64,000 nt of DNA from Geminisphaera colitermitum TAV2 (GTDB lineage: Bacteria > Verrucomicrobiota > Verrucomicrobiia > Opitutales > Opitutaceae). Each line of letters opens with the position of its first letter. Position 1 is the first letter of the stretch. Below the pieces are notes generated by a model. The model made no database searches. It had not been told where the DNA came from and saw nothing but the letters and a program-made list of their open reading frames with translations. The position numbers were made by a program, and so were the translations under genes. This document shows positions 61,215 through 64,000 of this stretch, piece after piece. The DNA lies in NCBI RefSeq assembly GCF_000171235.2, contig NZ_ABEA03000161.1, forward strand, positions 1 through 64,000, read 5' to 3'.

Positions 61215-63278
61215 TTATGCGCCTGTGATGAGAGGAAGAACGGCGGAGCGGATGGACGAATTGGCGTGAGAGGAAAGAGGGGCGAGAATTGACCTGGCCT
61301 CGCGGGGGAGGGCGACCGGATGTTTGTCGAAAATGACGCGGAGATCGCGGAGGTGGGCGAGTGTGGTGAGTTCGTCGGGAGGGGGCAAGCCGGAGGGAGG
61401 GTGCAGGTGTGTTTCGAGGCGTTCGAGGATGCGGCGGGCGTTGTGCATCGAGCGGCTGAGGGCGAAGGAACTCATTTTGTCTTTGATGAGGCGGTCGGCT
61501 TCCTTGAAGGAGAGGAGGGCGGCATCCTTGTAGCCCATGCTGGCAAGGAAGTTCATCTGAGGGGGAGAGCAGAGGCCGAGTTTGCGGCGGTGATCGAGGC
61601 GTTCGATGATTTTGGAGGCGAGGCCGGTGGTGGTGACTTTGGAGATGTCGATTTTGGCTTTCTTGAGGATTTCGATCTGGGGGGGGGAGGGGGGGCGAAA
61701 TTCCCAGCGTTCGGCAGGCTGGTAGCTGGCGAGGGTGTCGGAGTCGATGGAGACGGCGAGGGCGAGGGGGTCGATGGTGGCGCCTTTGCGGCCTTTGTTT
61801 TCGGCAGCGGCTTTTTCGAGCGACTTGAGGAGGTCGCGTTGTGCCTGAAATTCGGCGGCGGCTTCGAGGTCGAGCAGGTCGCCATCGGTGTTTTTTTGTT
61901 TGGCGGCGGCTTCGACGACTTTGTCGCTGGTGGCAACGAGGTGAATGGGGGTGATGAGGTCGAGCTTTTCGGTGAGCCAGAGGAAGTCGAGAATGAGGAG
62001 ATCGGGCTTCGCTGATCGGGCGATGAGGGCGCGCCGTGTGTCGGCATCGGGGGCGGAGTTGAGGGCGTGGACGAGTGGGGAGAGAGGGCGGGTGCCGCGC
62101 CCGACGGCCTGCACGTAGAGCGCACGGACCTTGGTGGGGCGGAGGACGGATACCCAATCAATGGCGTCGTGGTCGAAGCCTTCGATGAGGAGCATGGCGT
62201 TCACGAGGACGCGGGTTTGCCCGGACTTGTAGTTGGCAATTTTCGCTTCGCGGTCGGGGCAGTCGCCGGAGACGTAACCGGCATTGATGCCGACGGCGAG
62301 GAGGGCATCGGCCATCATGCGGGCGGTGGCAACGGAGGGAGTGAAGATGAGACCCTGACCGCGGGTGCGAGTTTCGATTTCGATGAGACGGGCGATTTCT
62401 CCAAGGAAGGGTTCGATGCGGTGGGAAACTTCGGTGGGATCGAAGTCGGATCCGTTGGACGTGCGCCGGGTTTTTATCCCGTTAAGGTCGATTTCCAAGG
62501 GGAGGGTCTTAACGACGGGGCGGACAAGCCAGCCGGCGCGGACGGCTTGAAGCAGGTTGAACTCGTAGGCGGCGGGATGGAGTTTGGTGACGGTGTTGCC
62601 GTCGGCGCCGGTTGTCGTGATGGGAACCGGCTGGAAAATGGGGGAGAGGGCGCGTTTGTCGCCACGGTCGGGAGTGGCGGTGACTCCGAGGACGCGGGCA
62701 GTGGCGAAGTGGTCAAGGATGGCGCGGTAGGATTTCGCCATCGAGCGGTGGCACTCGTCGATAATGATGAGGGAGAAGTGATCGGGGGGCCAACTTTTGA
62801 GGCGGGTTTCGCGGGAGAGCGTCTGAACGGAGGCGATGACGACAGGATCGTAGGTGGTGGCGTGATGCTCGGCTTTTTCCTTGGCGGCTTCGAGTCCGGT
62901 GGACTTGAGGAGCTTGTCGGCGGCTTGATCCAAGAGTTCTTCGGAATGGGCAATGATGAGGACGTGCCCGTGGTTTTTGACGAAGATGCCGGCGGTGCGG
63001 GTGAAAATGACCGTCTTGCCGAGGCCGGTGGCGAGGACAATCAGGATACGCTGGACATGGGCAAAGCCGTGGTCGATTGCGTCGAAAGCGGCGAGCTGGT
63101 AGTCGCGGTAGGTCCAGTTGACGGCAGGCAGCCCGCCCAGGTCGGCAGGCGTGCCCGGCTCCGGCGTGACAAGTTCGACGTCGATGTCGATGACGGGCGT
63201 GTCTTCATCGAATACCTCAATGGTCTCGATCTCCAGGGTTTCGGGATCGAAATCGAGGATCGCGGGAGAGGTGGTCAT
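61215..63278 (-). CDS. DEAD/DEAH-box helicase (superfamily 2)
   Basis: 687 residues. SF2 motifs are clear: Walker A VLATGLGKTVIF (near 80), DECH box IIIDECHRS (near 174), GVTATPDRGD (near 200), GLIFTPSVATAR (motif IV, near 305), and VLRPTKVRALYVQAVGRGTR (motifs V-VI, near 375-395). The C-terminal 250 residues are unassigned. Such helicases in phages assist replication or recombination. Its start overlaps the preceding gene by 4 bp. A G9-A-G7 run (61679-61695) encodes prolines in RPPSPPQIEI. Confidence 0.85.
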   Translation of the reverse strand: MTTSPAILDFDPETLEIETIEVFDEDTPVIDIDVELVTPEPGTPADLGGLPAVNWTYRDYQLAAFDAIDHGFAHVQRILIVLATGLGKTVIFTRTAGIFVKNHGHVLIIAHSEELLDQAADKLLKSTGLEAAKEKAEHHATTYDPVVIASVQTLSRETRLKSWPPDHFSLIIIDECHRSMAKSYRAILDHFATARVLGVTATPDRGDKRALSPIFQPVPITTTGADGNTVTKLHPAAYEFNLLQAVRAGWLVRPVVKTLPLEIDLNGIKTRRTSNGSDFDPTEVSHRIEPFLGEIARLIEIETRTRGQGLIFTPSVATARMMADALLAVGINAGYVSGDCPDREAKIANYKSGQTRVLVNAMLLIEGFDHDAIDWVSVLRPTKVRALYVQAVGRGTRPLSPLVHALNSAPDADTRRALIARSAKPDLLILDFLWLTEKLDLITPIHLVATSDKVVEAAAKQKNTDGDLLDLEAAAEFQAQRDLLKSLEKAAAENKGRKGATIDPLALAVSIDSDTLASYQPAERWEFRPPSPPQIEILKKAKIDISKVTTTGLASKIIERLDHRRKLGLCSPPQMNFLASMGYKDAALLSFKEADRLIKDKMSSFALSRSMHNARRILERLETHLHPPSGLPPPDELTTLAHLRDLRVIFDKHPVALPREARSILAPLSSHANSSIRSAVLPLITGA

Positions 63279-64000
63279 GCGGCGGGCGTCGGAAATTCAT
63301 CGTGCTCTACGCCGTCGAGCAGGCGACCGGCGGCTTTCTTGCCGACGCGCAGCATGACCGCGCCGCCCTCTGTCCTGTCGTTATGGTAGCAGTGGACGGA
63401 GCCATCAGGCGCGACAATGAAGGCGGGCGGACTGCCGGCACGCCCCTTGCTTGTATCATATTCCTCACCGGGCAGCGGTTCGCGCCAATCTCCCCATTGT
63501 TTCCAAAAGAATGGCACACCGGCCGCCGCGCACTGGTCGCGCATGGAGCGAGACCAGTCGGGGTGCATCGGGCGTGCGCCGGGGCCGGACTCTCCGCCGC
63601 AGATGACCCAATGTATCGGCGATGAGCCGAGCACGTAGCCGCCGTCAATCTGGTCGTCTAAATGCTCCTCAATATCCACCGGACCGAGCATCGGCTCGAC
63701 CGACAGGAACCGCACGCGAGCCGGGATGCTCAGCAGGTGCGGGATTCGCTCGTCAGCGGCTTGCTGCGTGCCCGTCGTTGTCCCGATCCATACATGTGTC
63801 GGCCAGTCTTTCAGCCAAGCAGGAGGCACCATGCGTAATACGTTTTCAGGCCGCTTCGTGAGCAGCAGAATATCGAGGTTAGTTACAAATTTGCAGGCAT
63901 CCCAAAGAAAGCCGCGAGCCTCGTTGAGATCGTCGCGGTCCTCGAATGTGTCACTCATGCTGTTGATGAAAACACGTTCGTGCACGCCACGCTCATTTGC
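63275..64000 (-). CDS. DUF5131 (phage Gp37/Gp68) family protein, 5' end cut off
   Basis: At least 242 residues; the frame is open to the window edge. VFINSMSDTFEDRDDLNEAR, ILLLTKRPENVLRMVPPAWL, RVRFLSVEPMLGPVDIEEHL and WVICGGESGPGARPMHPDWS are characteristic of this family, which is found in phages and is thought to be radical-SAM-like; the N-terminal cysteine motif would lie outside the window. An in-frame GTG at 63985 is not the true start, since the family begins earlier. Its role is unknown. It is the upstream member of the replication operon. Confidence 0.82.
   Translation of the reverse strand, partial: ANERGVHERVFINSMSDTFEDRDDLNEARGFLWDACKFVTNLDILLLTKRPENVLRMVPPAWLKDWPTHVWIGTTTGTQQAADERIPHLLSIPARVRFLSVEPMLGPVDIEEHLDDQIDGGYVLGSSPIHWVICGGESGPGARPMHPDWSRSMRDQCAAAGVPFFWKQWGDWREPLPGEEYDTSKGRAGSPPAFIVAPDGSVHCYHNDRTEGGAVMLRVGKKAAGRLLDGVEHDEFPTPAA

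Overview
The window is GC-rich bacterial DNA. It probably comes from a Verrucomicrobiota (Opitutaceae-like) chromosome. This is inferred from a DUF1549/DUF1553-DUF1501-PPC gene set typical of the Planctomycetes/Verrucomicrobia group, from GC-rich palindromic repeats between genes, and from a set of long mononucleotide G/C tracts. No rRNA or other decisive marker gene is present, so the taxonomy is a judgement.

Bases 1-24100 are chromosomal. They begin with a C-run/CA-rich stretch and an IS5/IS427-type insertion sequence (88-916, CTAG target duplication, -1 frameshift site). Then come an SLC13 permease, an alpha/beta hydrolase, a homocysteine S-methyltransferase, a UxaE-like tagaturonate epimerase, lipB, an MFS exporter, and a leftward pyrimidine/purine operon (pyrR-pyrB-pyrC-purN). 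These are followed by a YedK/HMCES-type protein, a YjgF/chorismatase-like protein, the DUF1549/DUF1553 + DUF1501 pair, a four-helix-bundle/zinc-finger protein, a PPC-domain exported protein, a HAD phosphatase and an alginate-lyase-family protein. Thirteen G/C runs of 9-21 bp lie in or between these genes, plus one at the window edge. Most have a single A before further G on the 3' side of the G-strand. One run (C16 at 17300) puts the DUF1553 C-terminus out of frame, and another (C21 at 19755) sits just after a start codon.

A tRNA-Ser(CGA) at 24101-24190 probably marks the attachment site of a prophage that fills the rest of the window (about 24.2-64 kb) and runs off the right edge. Its parts are: a leftward block of small genes (27910-26709) and a virion-like protein (24873-26663); a divergent control region with 10-bp iterons and a large inverted repeat (about 28420-28590); a rightward terminase gene followed by an 8.4-kb gene for a 2,818-residue protein; a leftward block (scaffold, N4-gp56-like major capsid, connector-like and tail proteins, 48721-40864); a rightward portal-first block (48861-59421) with exported accessory proteins, holin- and spanin-like genes and a large LamG/InlB-repeat adhesin; and a leftward replication block (DUF5131, DEAD-type helicase, DnaB-N/RepA-like helicase, 64000-59439).

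No integrase, repressor or second attachment site is in the window. Terminase, portal, major capsid protein and connector-like genes suggest a tailed phage, perhaps a podovirus-like one. The phage carries copies of host-type palindromes inside its coding sequences but has no G/C run longer than 9.
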